DNA of 64,000 nucleotides from Maioricimonas rarisocia (GCF_007747795.1 NZ_CP036275.1:4642001-4706000), one strand, 5' to 3'; positions 53,206 to 61,722 are shown, counted from the first letter of the stretch. The notes: generated from the letters alone by a model not told the origin. Made by a program: numbers and translations.

Positions 53206-54669
53206 TCATCCCTTGATCACGCCGACCGGTCGCATCCGGGCCACTTTCTTGGACAGCCCTGCACAGTGGACGGTCTCGACGACGAGATCCACATCCTTGT
53301 AGGCGTCCGGCTGTTCCTCCGCGAGCCCCTTCCAGCTCCGGGCCTTCGCAATGACGCCGCGCTTGAGAAGTTCCTCGTCGATCCGGCGGCCCTTTGATTT
53401 CTTGACGGCGGCCGTCCGGCTCAGTTGCCGCCCAGCTCCGTGACAGGTGGTGCCGAACGTCTGCTCCATGCTTCCCTGCTGTCCGACGAGCACCCAGCTC
53501 GCCCGACCCATGTCTCCGGGGATGAGCACCGGTTGTCCGATCTCCTTGTAGTCGCGAGGCGTTTCGGGATGGTGGGGCGGGAAGGCCCGTGTTGCTCCCT
53601 TTCGATGGACCCAGACGGACTTCTCGACGTCGCCGACGCGATGCTTCTCGAACTTGGCGATGTTGTGGGCCACGTCGTAGATGAGCTGCATTCCCAGTTC
53701 CTGCCACTTGCGACCGAAGACGTTTTCGAACACGTCCCGGGCCTGTGCCATCAGCAGCTGACGGTTGCACCAGGCGAAGTTGGCCGCCGCCCGCATCTGG
53801 CCGATGTAACGTTCCCCTTCCGGACTGCGAACCGGCGCGCAGGCGAGCTGACGGTCGGGCAGGTGGATGCCGTACTTCTCCGGCACGCCGCGCAGGGCCT
53901 TGAGAGCATCATCACACACCTGGTAGCCCAGCCCGCGTGAACCGGAGTGGATCATCACACAGACCATGCCGGCTTTCAGCCCCATCGTCTGTGCCGCCTC
54001 GTCATCGAAAACCTGATCGACCACCTGGACTTCGAGAAAGTGATTACCCGATCCGAGTGTGCCGCACTGATTCTTGCCCCGGTCGATGGCACGGTCGCTG
54101 AGCAGGTCGGGCCGGGCTCCGTCGAGGCAGCCGCGGGCTTCGGTGTGCTCGATGTCGCGGTCGACGGCGAGGCCCCGTTCGATGAGGGCCCGCGGCCCCT
54201 GCAGCATCAGAGTGCGGAGTTCCTTGGCGTTGAACTGGAACCGTCCCCCCTGTCCCACGCCGCACGGAACGTTCTTGAACAGTTCACCAACGAGCCTGTT
54301 CATCTTCGGCTGGATGTCGTCGTACATCAGGTTCGACCGCATCAGCCGTACGCCGCAGTTGATGTCATAGCCGACGCCACCCGGCGAGATCACGCCTCCT
54401 TCCTCCGGATCGGTTGCGCAGACGCCACCGATCGTGAAGCCGTAGCCCCAGTGGATGTCCGGCATGGCGAGGCTGGCGACCTGAATGCCCGGGAGAAACG
54501 CGACGTTGGCGACCTGCTCGGGAGCCTGGTCGTTGCGCATCAGCTCGAGCAGTTCGCGGTTGGCGTAGATCAGGCCGTCGACGCGCATGCCGGTCTTGTA
54601 GGATTTGGGAATCCGCCAGCAGTAGTCGGACACCTTCTCGAGCGGTCCGTGGTAAGGCTGCTTGGCCAT
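53206..54669 (-). CDS. rtcB: RNA-splicing ligase RtcB
   Basis: A 487-residue protein of full length. G-V-G-Y-D-I-N-C-G-V-R and G-S-G-N-H-F-L-E-V-Q are metal-binding strands of the family, H-S-G-S-R-G-L-G follows, and H-G-A-G-R carries the guanylated His region. It joins RNA ends that have 2',3'-cyclic phosphate or 3'-phosphate with 5'-OH ends, using GTP and Mn2+. AAGGAG lies six bases before the ATG. The archease gene is 63 bases upstream on the same strand, a pairing that helps RtcB turn over. It may repair tRNA or rRNA cut by ribonuclease toxins. Confidence 0.95.
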   Translation of the reverse strand: MAKQPYHGPLEKVSDYCWRIPKSYKTGMRVDGLIYANRELLELMRNDQAPEQVANVAFLPGIQVASLAMPDIHWGYGFTIGGVCATDPEEGGVISPGGVGYDINCGVRLMRSNLMYDDIQPKMNRLVGELFKNVPCGVGQGGRFQFNAKELRTLMLQGPRALIERGLAVDRDIEHTEARGCLDGARPDLLSDRAIDRGKNQCGTLGSGNHFLEVQVVDQVFDDEAAQTMGLKAGMVCVMIHSGSRGLGYQVCDDALKALRGVPEKYGIHLPDRQLACAPVRSPEGERYIGQMRAAANFAWCNRQLLMAQARDVFENVFGRKWQELGMQLIYDVAHNIAKFEKHRVGDVEKSVWVHRKGATRAFPPHHPETPRDYKEIGQPVLIPGDMGRASWVLVGQQGSMEQTFGTTCHGAGRQLSRTAAVKKSKGRRIDEELLKRGVIAKARSWKGLAEEQPDAYKDVDLVVETVHCAGLSKKVARMRPVGVIKG

Positions 54670-54732
54670 GAGTTGCTCCTTCTTCTCGCCGACCCTGTGT
54701 CGCCTGACCGGCCCCTGCCTCGGGACGGGGCC

Positions 54733-55143
54733 TCAGATGTCGACGATAACCTCCGCGGTCCAGCCGTCGGAATCGTGGACAACACTCAGGCCATGGTAGG
54801 TGATCGCCTTGATCTCGTGCGTCATGCGATGGCGGGACTCGTCCATCGGTTCACCCCGGCAGTTGGCCCGCAGGATGCCCGCCGAGAGTTGCAGGTCGAA
54901 TTCGCACAGCAGCAGACGCTGCGAGTCGAAGACGTGCAGCAGTTCGCTGAGCCAGTCGAACAGCAGGTACTCGGGATCCTCTCCTTCAACGGAGAGGGTG
55001 ACCTGCTGGACAGCCTGGACGTCGTCGAGGTTCTCGACGATTCCGGCAAACAGTCCGCGGGCGGCATCGTTCAGAAGGGTGAGCAGGTCATCGGACCGGA
55101 CACGAATGCCCAGGTCGGCCGTGTGATCGAAGAACTCATACAT
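54733..55143 (-). CDS. Archease (RtcB activator)
   Basis: A 136-residue protein beginning M-Y-E-F-F-D-H-T-A-D-L-G-I, the family N-terminus with the metal-binding Asp. L-F-D-W-L-S-E-L-L and H-E-I-K-A-I-T-Y-H-G-L are the other conserved stretches, and the C-terminal V-I-V-D-I supplies the last Asp. Archease speeds RtcB guanylation and multiple turnover. The start at 55143 puts the family start at residue 1; an ATG at 55158 would add five residues. It lies upstream of rtcB on the same strand, so the two are probably co-expressed. Confidence 0.92.
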   Translation of the reverse strand: MYEFFDHTADLGIRVRSDDLLTLLNDAARGLFAGIVENLDDVQAVQQVTLSVEGEDPEYLLFDWLSELLHVFDSQRLLLCEFDLQLSAGILRANCRGEPMDESRHRMTHEIKAITYHGLSVVHDSDGWTAEVIVDI

Positions 55144-55329
55144 GGCTCGCCGGTCCATCGGATCAGGGCAGGTGAACTCAAAGTCGGACGCTGCCACATC
55201 ATATCGCCCTCCGACTGCAACTGCGCCGGTCCGGCGCGCAAGCAGACGGCCCACGGGATTTCCCGCAGGCCGTCAGCAGGTCTCTTCAGGTGCCGTCGGA
55301 CGGTTTGCCGGTTTGACCTCCAGCAAGGT

Positions 55330-57288
55330 TCAGAAAGCGTCGTCGTCCGTATCGTCATCCGCATCTACAGCCGGCTCGCCGGCGGGATCGCTTTCATCCC
55401 GGGTTGCGCCGAAGGGATCGCTGACGTCATCGGCAGCGGGTTCGGCTTGCGGTGCGGCATCCAGCGTAATGTCCGGGTCCGAGAGGGCGTCGATCACGTC
55501 TGATGCAGTCGTTTCGTCCCGTACTTGCTCGTCTCGTTCTTCCCGCTCGCGGGTGACATCGCGGGGACGCTCACGCTCACGGCGATCGCCGTCCCGTTCG
55601 ACTTCTCGCCGTTCCTCGCGTTCCACTTCTTCTTCGCGTTCGCGGTCCCACTGGCGACGCCCCGGGGCGTCCCGCATCATTCGTTCGAAACGCTCATGAA
55701 ATTCCCGTATGCGGCGTTCGTGCTCTTCGCGGAAGCGGTTGAGCTCTTCCATTCGCTCCTGCATTTCCCGCAGTTGCCGTTCGTGCATCGCACGAAACTC
55801 TTCGAGCTCCGGAGCCGCAGGCGGGCGTGGACCGGCATCCCGCAAACGTGGCGGTCCGGACAACTCGATCGGCGAACGGTCGCGCGCGGGCCGCGATCGA
55901 TTGACGTCACGCTCCTCCCGTTCGACGTCGCGGTCGCGGGGAATGTCACGGTCGGGACGACGAGGTGGACCACCAAAGGGATCTTCCAGGGCGCGAACGC
56001 GGAGGGCCCGCTGCAGTTCCTCGTTGCGGCGACGTTCCCGAGAAAGCTGTTCGCGCAGTTCCGCCATCTCCCGCCGCATCTGGTCCACCATTCGCTCGAC
56101 GTCCGGCGGCAGCTCGCGGGCCCGTTCCCGGTCACCGTCTCGCAGCAAGTCGCCTTGCCGTCGCTCGCGGTCGCGGTCGCGATCCCGTTCCCGTTCAGGC
56201 TGCCGGTCACGATCACCTTCGCGTGGGGACTGAGCAAAGGCCGCGGACGGCTGGTCGAGTGTGGCCTGATAGACGGCGATGCCGGTCAAAACCACGGCGA
56301 CGGTCAGCATCGAAGGCAGCCAGCCCGACGTCCGCTCGCTGGTGCCGGAGTGCAGTACGTGTCGTACCCGTTTCAGCAGCTTCATCTGTCGATCTCCCAT
56401 TCCCGTGGCCCAGGCTGGAGTGCGCAACCCGAGTTGCCGCCGCCCGACCAGTTCCAGTGTTCGTGCATAGGCGACCGGCTGTCCGGTCACCTGCACCGCC
56501 AACGCATCACAGCACAGTTCACGCTCATCCCGGATCGTCCGCGACATCCACCACACCGCCGGGTGATAGAACAGCAACGCCTCGATGCCCCGCTGCAGCC
56601 CGTTGACCAGCGGATCCCACCGGCGAACGTGAGCGAGTTCGTGGGCGAGGACGTTCTGCAGCGTCTCCGGCGGCAATTCCAGAACCCAGCTCGCCGGCAG
56701 CAGGATGACCGGCCGGAGCACGCCCACGACCATTGCCTCGGCGACGCGGTGCGAAAGCAGGATCGGCGGCGACTTGCGCAGGCCGAGCCGCTCCGCAATG
56801 CTGGTTGCCCGCGCTTCCCACGCCAGGTCGACCGGCGAACCGCTCTGCTTCAGGCGATAGATGTAGCACCAGCCGAGCGACAGTCGCAGCAGCATCACGG
56901 CAACCCCGGCGAGCCAGACACAGACCGTCCAGCGCTGGGCCGTGGTCCATGCCGACACTGCCTGGGGGACCTGAGGAGCGAGATCCGCAGGCAATGCCCA
57001 CTGATCTGCGATTGCAGGAGCTGCCAGTTCCAGAGTGACCGGCACAGCCGGAGGAATGTCGGTGACCTGCGAGGGAGCAATGACAATCCATGTGACCAGC
57101 GGTGCGGCAGCTGTCAGTGCGAGGGCCGCTACGGCAATGAGGTAGCGAAGACGTGCCGCGTGATTGCGGAGCATCGCGAGCATGGCAAGCAGCAGCACCG
57201 CGATTGCGGTCGCCTGCCAGAGCGAATGCAGCAGGACCAGAAAGAGCGTGCCGACGATCGGTTCGGTCCAGGAGATGGTCGGGATCAT
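55330..57288 (-). CDS. BlaR1/MecR1-like M56 membrane metallopeptidase with charged tail
   Basis: A 652-residue protein. Four membrane helices in the first 320 residues include two near the start (about 10-65). The zinc site H-E-L-A-H lies near residue 220 (L-A-H-E-L-A-H-V-R-R-W-D-P-L), as in M56 peptidases. After residue 350 the protein is an extremely Arg/Glu/Asp-rich tail of about 270 residues (R-D-R-D-R-E-R-R type), probably a long charged helix, in place of the penicillin-binding sensor of BlaR1. Upstream blaI overlaps by 4 bases, and GGAGGAGG sits just before the ATG. By family it cuts the BlaI-type repressor after a signal; what it senses is unknown. Confidence 0.85.
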   Translation of the reverse strand: MIPTISWTEPIVGTLFLVLLHSLWQATAIAVLLLAMLAMLRNHAARLRYLIAVAALALTAAAPLVTWIVIAPSQVTDIPPAVPVTLELAAPAIADQWALPADLAPQVPQAVSAWTTAQRWTVCVWLAGVAVMLLRLSLGWCYIYRLKQSGSPVDLAWEARATSIAERLGLRKSPPILLSHRVAEAMVVGVLRPVILLPASWVLELPPETLQNVLAHELAHVRRWDPLVNGLQRGIEALLFYHPAVWWMSRTIRDERELCCDALAVQVTGQPVAYARTLELVGRRQLGLRTPAWATGMGDRQMKLLKRVRHVLHSGTSERTSGWLPSMLTVAVVLTGIAVYQATLDQPSAAFAQSPREGDRDRQPERERDRDRDRERRQGDLLRDGDRERARELPPDVERMVDQMRREMAELREQLSRERRRNEELQRALRVRALEDPFGGPPRRPDRDIPRDRDVEREERDVNRSRPARDRSPIELSGPPRLRDAGPRPPAAPELEEFRAMHERQLREMQERMEELNRFREEHERRIREFHERFERMMRDAPGRRQWDREREEEVEREERREVERDGDRRERERPRDVTREREERDEQVRDETTASDVIDALSDPDITLDAAPQAEPAADDVSDPFGATRDESDPAGEPAVDADDDTDDDAF

Positions 57289-57686
57289 TGATCCTCCTCC
57301 TGCTCCTGTTCGAACCTGCCGATCGCTTCCCGGATCAGGTCAAGTTCTTCTCGGGTCGGCTTCGACTCCTGCAGCAGCCGCGTCACGAGACTGGCGGCGG
57401 AACCTTCAAAGGCCCGCTGCCACAGATCCCCCACCATTCCCTGCAGCGTTTTCTCACGCGGGGCGATCGCCGTGTAAACATAGGCCCGTCCCCTTGGAGT
57501 TCGCTTGAGCAGTTTTTTGTCCGCCATCACGTTCATCAGGCTCATGATGGTCGTGTAGGCGCGGCGGTCGTTGCGTCGTTCGAATTCGCCAAGCACCTGC
57601 CGGACGGTGGCGGGCCCGATTTCCCAGAGGATCTTGAGCACTTCGAGTTCAGCCGGAGTCGGCTGTTCGCTGGCTGGACGTGCCAT
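57285..57686 (-). CDS. BlaI/MecI/CopY-type repressor
   Basis: A 133-residue winged-helix protein: P-T-P-A-E-L-E-V-L-K-I-L-W-E at the start, then R-A-Y-T-T-I-M-S-L-M-N-V-M-A-D-K-K-L-L, and a dimerising C-terminus. Family members bind palindromic operators as dimers and are cleaved by their M56 partner. Start 57686 (M-A-R-P) matches relatives; 57701 is an alternative. The stop codon overlaps the start of the M56 gene (ATGA), so the pair is translationally coupled. Repeated CTACGGGTT words in the promoter upstream are a likely operator for this protein. Confidence 0.9.
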   Translation of the reverse strand: MARPASEQPTPAELEVLKILWEIGPATVRQVLGEFERRNDRRAYTTIMSLMNVMADKKLLKRTPRGRAYVYTAIAPREKTLQGMVGDLWQRAFEGSAASLVTRLLQESKPTREELDLIREAIGRFEQEQEEDQ

Positions 57687-57731
57687 GACCGGAGTGTCCA
57701 TTCACAGAGGAGAAGAACTGCGATGGACGTG

Positions 57732-57771
57732 ATTCTACTAGAGAACCCGTAGTTGTCAACGGCAAAACCCG
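57732..57771 (-). promoter_or_regulatory. Promoter and likely operator of the blaI-M56 pair
   Basis: On the minus strand TTGACA (57754-57759) is separated by 16 bases from TAGAAT (57732-57737), a near-consensus housekeeping-type promoter. CTACGGGTT occurs twice across it, and ACTA/TAGT arms flank the spacer, as expected for an autoregulated BlaI site. The transcript would start about 25-40 bases before the repressor start codon. Confidence 0.75.
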
Positions 57772-57786
57772 TAGATGGCAGTTCGC

Positions 57787-57812
57787 ACTCGCTGGCGCAT
57801 CGTGCTGGTATC
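57787..57812 (+). repeat. Member of the CTGGTATC dispersed repeat family
   Basis: ACTCGCTGGCGCATC then GTGCTGGTATC. It lies directly before the 305-bp duplicated segment. Other members are at 31836 (minus), 48702 and 58556. Confidence 0.6.
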
Positions 57813-57818
57813 AGGTCG

Positions 57819-58123
57819 TAGGCTGGGACTGGTCCCAGCATGTTCGCTACAGAGGCGCCGTCGCTGACCGGAGGGGTAGGGCCAGCTGTTGCCGGCCGCC
57901 GATGGTTTTGCGATGCCGGCCGGTTGGAACCGGCCCTGCGGCTGCGTGTGGAGCGTGCCGGGTCGGAGGTGTAGGGCAGGCTTTGCCTGCCGCCGGGAAA
58001 CAGGGGGCGTGAGAGCAAGTACGGGTCGGGCCGGCTATTGCCGGCCGACTAGCTGACACCTTGTGAACTGGTCCCGGAAGTTCTACTCGCTCCGCGCGTC
58101 CCGACCGTCGTCCACCCGTTTGG
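57819..58123. repeat. 305-bp direct duplication, copy 1
   Basis: The segment matches 58211-58515 at a constant offset of 392 bases, with scattered substitutions and no visible insertion or deletion. It contains the palindrome CTGGGACTGGTCCCAG (57823-57838) and several small hairpins (GGGCAGGC/GCCTGCC, GCCGGC types). No gene is supported inside it. It occupies part of the 927-bp gap between the blaI promoter region and the xerC-like gene. Confidence 0.85.
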
Positions 58124-58160
58124 AAGCACCGGACCCGTCCGAGGTCTCGCATGGCTGCGC

Positions 58161-58190
58161 CACCCCGGTTGGCGAGCAACCGGGGCCACC
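58161..58190 (+). repeat. CCCCGG-type hairpin repeat
   Basis: ACCCCGGTT and AACCGGGG flank GGCGAGC; the stem is fully paired here. It sits in the spacer between the two 305-bp copies, with the same loop as the copy at 31741. Confidence 0.6.
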
Positions 58191-58210
58191 CGATGTCGGT
58201 ATCAGCAAGC

Positions 58211-58515
58211 TAGGCTGGGACTGGTCCCAGCATGTTCGCTACAGGGGCGCCGTCGCTAACCGCAGGTGTAGGGCAGGCTGTTGCCGGCCGCCGATGGTTT
58301 TGCGATGCCGGCAGGTTGGAACCGGTCCTGCGGCTGCGTGTGGAGCGTGCCGGGCCGGAGGTGTAGGGCAGGCTTTGCCTGCCGCCGGGAAACAGGAGGC
58401 GTGAGAGCAAGTACGGGTAGGGCCGGCTATTGCCGGCCGACCAGCTGACACCTTGTAAACTGGTCCCGGAAGTTCTACTCGCTTCGCGCGTCCCGACCGC
58501 CGTCCACCCATTTGG
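58211..58515. repeat. 305-bp direct duplication, copy 2
   Basis: Second copy, ending 10 bases before the composite hairpin/CTGGTATC repeat. The spacer between the copies is 87 bases (58124-58210). Confidence 0.85.
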
Positions 58516-58524
58516 CAATGACCT

Positions 58525-58580
58525 GGTGGGGCAGGCATTCCTGCCTGCCCGGGCATTCGCTGGCGCTCCGTGCTGGTATC
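58525..58580 (+). repeat. Composite repeat: GGCAGG-type hairpin plus CTGGTATC unit
   Basis: GGTGGGGCAGGCATTCC runs into TGCCTGCC, then TTCGCTGGCGCTCC and GTGCTGGTATC follow, in the same order as at 48671-48726. It ends 49 bases before the xerC-like gene's 3' end. Confidence 0.6.
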
Positions 58581-58628
58581 AGCGACTGCGTCAGACAGAG
58601 CCCGACCTGCCAGGCCTGAGCCCTGGGA

Positions 58629-59549
58629 TCACACGCCGCGATTGCCGTTGCCGGCCGAATGCGGATGCGCCTGCTCGTACGTCTCGCGCAGTCGCCGCGT
58701 GCTCACGTGCGTGTAGATCTGCGTCGTGGTGAGGCTCTTGTGGCCGAGCAGTTCCTGCACGCTTCTCAAATCGGCGCCACCATCGAGCAGATGCGTGGCG
58801 AAGCTGTGCCGCAGCGTGTGCGGCGAGGTGAGCGTATCCAGTCCGGTCACCTTGAGGTACTTCTCGAGCATGCGGCCGATGCTGCGGGTCGTCAGCCGCT
58901 TGCCGAACCTGTTGAGAAACATCGCCGACCTGTCTTCCGGCGTGCCGTCGGGTGCCGGCATGCGGACTTCCAGCCAGCGGTCCAGAGCTTTCGCGGCGTA
59001 GCTGCCGACCGGGGCGATCCGTTCCTTGCGCCCCTTACCGAGCACGCGAAGGATGTTGGCGGCCCGATCCCAGTCGTCGAGATTCAGACCAACCAGTTCG
59101 GCGACACGCAGGCCGGCCGAGTAGAGCGTCTCAAGGATGGCCCGATCCCGCAGCCCCATCGGCTCATTGGCGGGAGGGGCTTCGAGCAGTGTGGCCACCT
59201 GCTCGGTCGTCAGAAAGTGGGGCAGCTTGCGGCCGACGCGCGGCGTGCGGAGAGCCTGGGCGGGATTTGTCTCGGTGATGCCTTCCCGCGTCGTGTAGCG
59301 GAAGAAGCTCCGCAGGCAGGCCAGACGCCGGGCGATTGTCGTGCGGGCGTACTGGCACTCATGCAGGTAAGCCACGTAGCCGCGGAGCGTGGCGACGGTG
59401 ATTCCGTCCGCTTCGGGAATGCTGCCGACGCGATCGCGGAGGTAGTCGTAGAAGCTTTCGAAGTCGTCCGCGTAGGACTTGAGTGTCTGCGGGGACGAAT
59501 TCCGCTCGACGCGCAGGTAGCGGAGGAAGCTTTCGACAGTTCGCTGCAC
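58629..59549 (-). CDS. Tyrosine recombinase XerC/XerD-like
   Basis: A 306-residue protein of normal Xer length. The N-terminal SAM-like domain (about 1-90) is followed by the catalytic domain with R148 in [10 protein letters not shown]172 in G-K-G-R-K-E-R, H244-x2-R247 in S-P-H-T-L-R-H, H270 in L-G-H-K and Y279 in Q-I-Y-T-H, so all active-site positions are intact. Xer enzymes resolve chromosome dimers at dif; some serve mobile elements. The core-type sequence and housekeeping neighbours favour chromosome resolution. XerC versus XerD cannot be decided from this alone. No dif-like site was identified. Confidence 0.9.
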   Translation of the reverse strand: MQRTVESFLRYLRVERNSSPQTLKSYADDFESFYDYLRDRVGSIPEADGITVATLRGYVAYLHECQYARTTIARRLACLRSFFRYTTREGITETNPAQALRTPRVGRKLPHFLTTEQVATLLEAPPANEPMGLRDRAILETLYSAGLRVAELVGLNLDDWDRAANILRVLGKGRKERIAPVGSYAAKALDRWLEVRMPAPDGTPEDRSAMFLNRFGKRLTTRSIGRMLEKYLKVTGLDTLTSPHTLRHSFATHLLDGGADLRSVQELLGHKSLTTTQIYTHVSTRRLRETYEQAHPHSAGNGNRGV

Positions 59550-59642
59550 GGGGTGTCACTCAACGCTGAAAGACCGGTTCCGCGTCCGTGCAGAGATCTC
59601 CGTCATTCGATGTCCGGGAAGGGGACGTCTGATCGTGCCGTG

Positions 59643-59870
59643 TCAGGCCGATTCGCGAAACGTCGGCGTCGGCTCGTCGGCGGCCTGCCGCTGCAGGCGA
59701 CGGACTTTCTGGCTGAGGACCGCGGCGTCGTACCAGCTGAAGCTCAGTTCCGGATCGGCGGCGTAGCGTCCAAGGGTCTGGAGCAGCTCCGAGGCACTTT
59801 CGTGGTCGTACAGGAACACGTACCGCTCACCGTCTTTGACCAGGGCCAGCACGTTCACACTGCGGTTCAT
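59643..59870 (-). CDS. Small conserved-looking protein of unknown function
   Basis: A 75-residue protein starting M-N-R-S-V-N-V-L-A-L-V-K-D-G-E-R-Y-V-F-L-Y-D, a beta-hairpin-like start, followed by helices (S-A-S-E-L-L-Q-T-L-G-R and S-W-Y-D-A-A-V-L-S-Q-K-V). AAGG lies close before the ATG at 59870; the open frame runs to 59942, but the extra residues look non-coding. No known domain. It lies 93 bases upstream of the xerC-like gene's start on the same strand. Confidence 0.55.
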   Translation of the reverse strand: MNRSVNVLALVKDGERYVFLYDHESASELLQTLGRYAADPELSFSWYDAAVLSQKVRRLQRQAADEPTPTFRESA

Positions 59871-60248
59871 AGAGGCACCTTCCTGGTGGCGCGGAAGTCG
59901 ACCGATGGCCGCTTCCTCATTCTGCACACATTCGCATTTCATCTATCGGCCCGCCGTCCCGATGGTGTCGCCCGTTTTCGTCCCGGCCGGTCTGCAGCGC
60001 CCAATCCTTCAGGCCGCTGCATTCGTCCAGGGCGCACACCATGTCAGTCCGTAACGATCGTATCGGCTGTGACGGGTGGTCCGGTTGAGCCCGCCTGACG
60101 GTCGCAGCGGTTGTCAGAGAATGAGAGGCAGGTTCTGCGCCTGCCCTTGGCAGAGCCGATCCAGGAAGACGATCGGCTTGAGGAAATCCGCTGCAAAAAA
60201 CGAGCTGCGACGAGAATGCCGGCTGCCGTCTCAGCGATAGAGAGGAGC
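59871..60248. other. 378-bp intergenic stretch
   Basis: Between the small gene and fhcB, both on the minus strand. No gene, terminator or repeat family was recognised. Confidence 0.4.
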
Positions 60249-61595
60249 TCAGCCCGCGCCGAGTTGCCGTTGGCGAATCCGCTGTTCGATCCCTTTGAGG
60301 ATCTCGTAGTCGCTGCGGTACGGCGACTCGAAGGCGGGACGCAGGGGGATCGGCACGTCGTCCATGCGGTAGACGGTTCCCGGTACGTTGATGCCGTATG
60401 TTGCCGTGGTGAATGCCACGGTGGCGACCTTCGCGGTCTCGCTCAGCTTCGGATCGAGCACGACGCTGGGAATACTTGCCAGATGGTCGCGGGCCGGCTG
60501 GCTGAAGTTCGACATCGGGTCGGAGGCGATGATGAGGGCCGCATCCGCCTCCTTTCGGGCCAGCAGGTCTGAGGTCGTGAATTCGCCCGGGTTGAACCGC
60601 GGGTAGCCCCGACCGAGATTGACGCCGAACGGGTACCCCGTCGACCAGGAGACGACGTTGTCGGCACCGGTGACGTTACCGTGCCCCCGCATCGGCTTGG
60701 CGACCCAGCGGGTGTAGCTGTTCATGTCGCGGGCGAGTGACAGAACGGCTTCGCTGTTCATGTGCTTGCCGCGCGTCATCGTCAGACCCATGCCGAAGAG
60801 GATCGCGCCGAATTTCGCCTGCTTCATACGGTCCATCAGGTCCCGCATCGTTTCGACAGAAATACCGGTCTTCTGTTCGACGGACGGATCGGGATTGATT
60901 CCCTTTGCCAGCAGCCGCAGCGACCAGGCGAGTTCGAAGTCGGAGCGGGGGCGGATCTGCAGGAAGTGGTCGACGGCCTTGGCACTCTTGGTCTTGCGGA
61001 CGTCGACGAGAACGGCAGTCCGGTCCTTGCGGCCGTTGGGAACGAACTCCCCCTTTGGCATCAGGCTGTATTTGGTGAAGTGCCGCGGATGGCTCTCCGC
61101 CGGATTGCCTCCCCAGAAGATGAGGAAGTCGGCCCGGTTGCGGATCTCACCCAGCGAACAGGTCACCTCTCCCACACCCTGGAAAGCCATTCCCGAGGGG
61201 CCGTGGCAGACCGAGGTGGTCGTGTCGACGGTGCCGCCAATCCAGTCGGTGATCGCCACCGCCACGCGCTGGGCTTCGGAGGTCGTGTCCGAGAGGCCGT
61301 AGGTGACAGAGTATTTCGCGGCCAGCAGGATCTCCGCCGCGCGGTCGAGGGCCTCGTCATAGCTGACGGGGCGGCCTTCGATGGTTGCTTCGGGGCGATC
61401 TTCGATGTGGTGGTTGAAGAACCACGCTTTGCCCAGCACGCAGGCCCGCTTTGCTTCAGTGATGCGGTTGGCAGCCACATCGACCTTGAGATCGATGTCG
61501 TCACAGACGCAGCCGCAGAACGTGCAGGTCGCATCCTGAACGATCTTCAACTCGGGCGCTTCGGTGGTGGCAGCCGGGACGTCCGTGGTGCTCAT
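60249..61595 (-). CDS. fhcB: Formylmethanofuran dehydrogenase subunit B-like
   Basis: A 448-residue molybdopterin-oxidoreductase-type protein. The N-terminus has C24-T-F-C27-G-C-V-C31 and C52, the pattern of a [4Fe-4S] site. S-V-C130-H-G-P-S resembles the motif holding the metal-binding Cys or selenocysteine in FwdB and formate dehydrogenases. L-I-F-W-G-G-N-P-A-E-S-H-P-R is also family-like. In archaea FwdB is the redox subunit; in methylotrophs FhcB belongs to the formyltransferase/hydrolase complex and is thought not to be redox active. GGAG lies six bases before the ATG. No fhcA or fhcC is adjacent; ftr lies 30 kb away. Confidence 0.85.
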   Translation of the reverse strand: MSTTDVPAATTEAPELKIVQDATCTFCGCVCDDIDLKVDVAANRITEAKRACVLGKAWFFNHHIEDRPEATIEGRPVSYDEALDRAAEILLAAKYSVTYGLSDTTSEAQRVAVAITDWIGGTVDTTTSVCHGPSGMAFQGVGEVTCSLGEIRNRADFLIFWGGNPAESHPRHFTKYSLMPKGEFVPNGRKDRTAVLVDVRKTKSAKAVDHFLQIRPRSDFELAWSLRLLAKGINPDPSVEQKTGISVETMRDLMDRMKQAKFGAILFGMGLTMTRGKHMNSEAVLSLARDMNSYTRWVAKPMRGHGNVTGADNVVSWSTGYPFGVNLGRGYPRFNPGEFTTSDLLARKEADAALIIASDPMSNFSQPARDHLASIPSVVLDPKLSETAKVATVAFTTATYGINVPGTVYRMDDVPIPLRPAFESPYRSDYEILKGIEQRIRQRQLGAG

Positions 61596-61722
61596 CGTCG
61601 ACTCCGATGCAGTTCGCGTTGCTGCGCGTGTCAGGCTCCGCAGTAACCATCATCGGTCAGACGTCGTCGAAAGTCGATGCTGCGACGACGGGGCAGGGGT
61701 TTGCCCGGGGCTGATCTGCAGT

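Noticed and set aside
57819-58515. CRISPR array
   Set aside because: Only two long copies exist with an 87-base spacer and no short repeat periodicity or cas genes.
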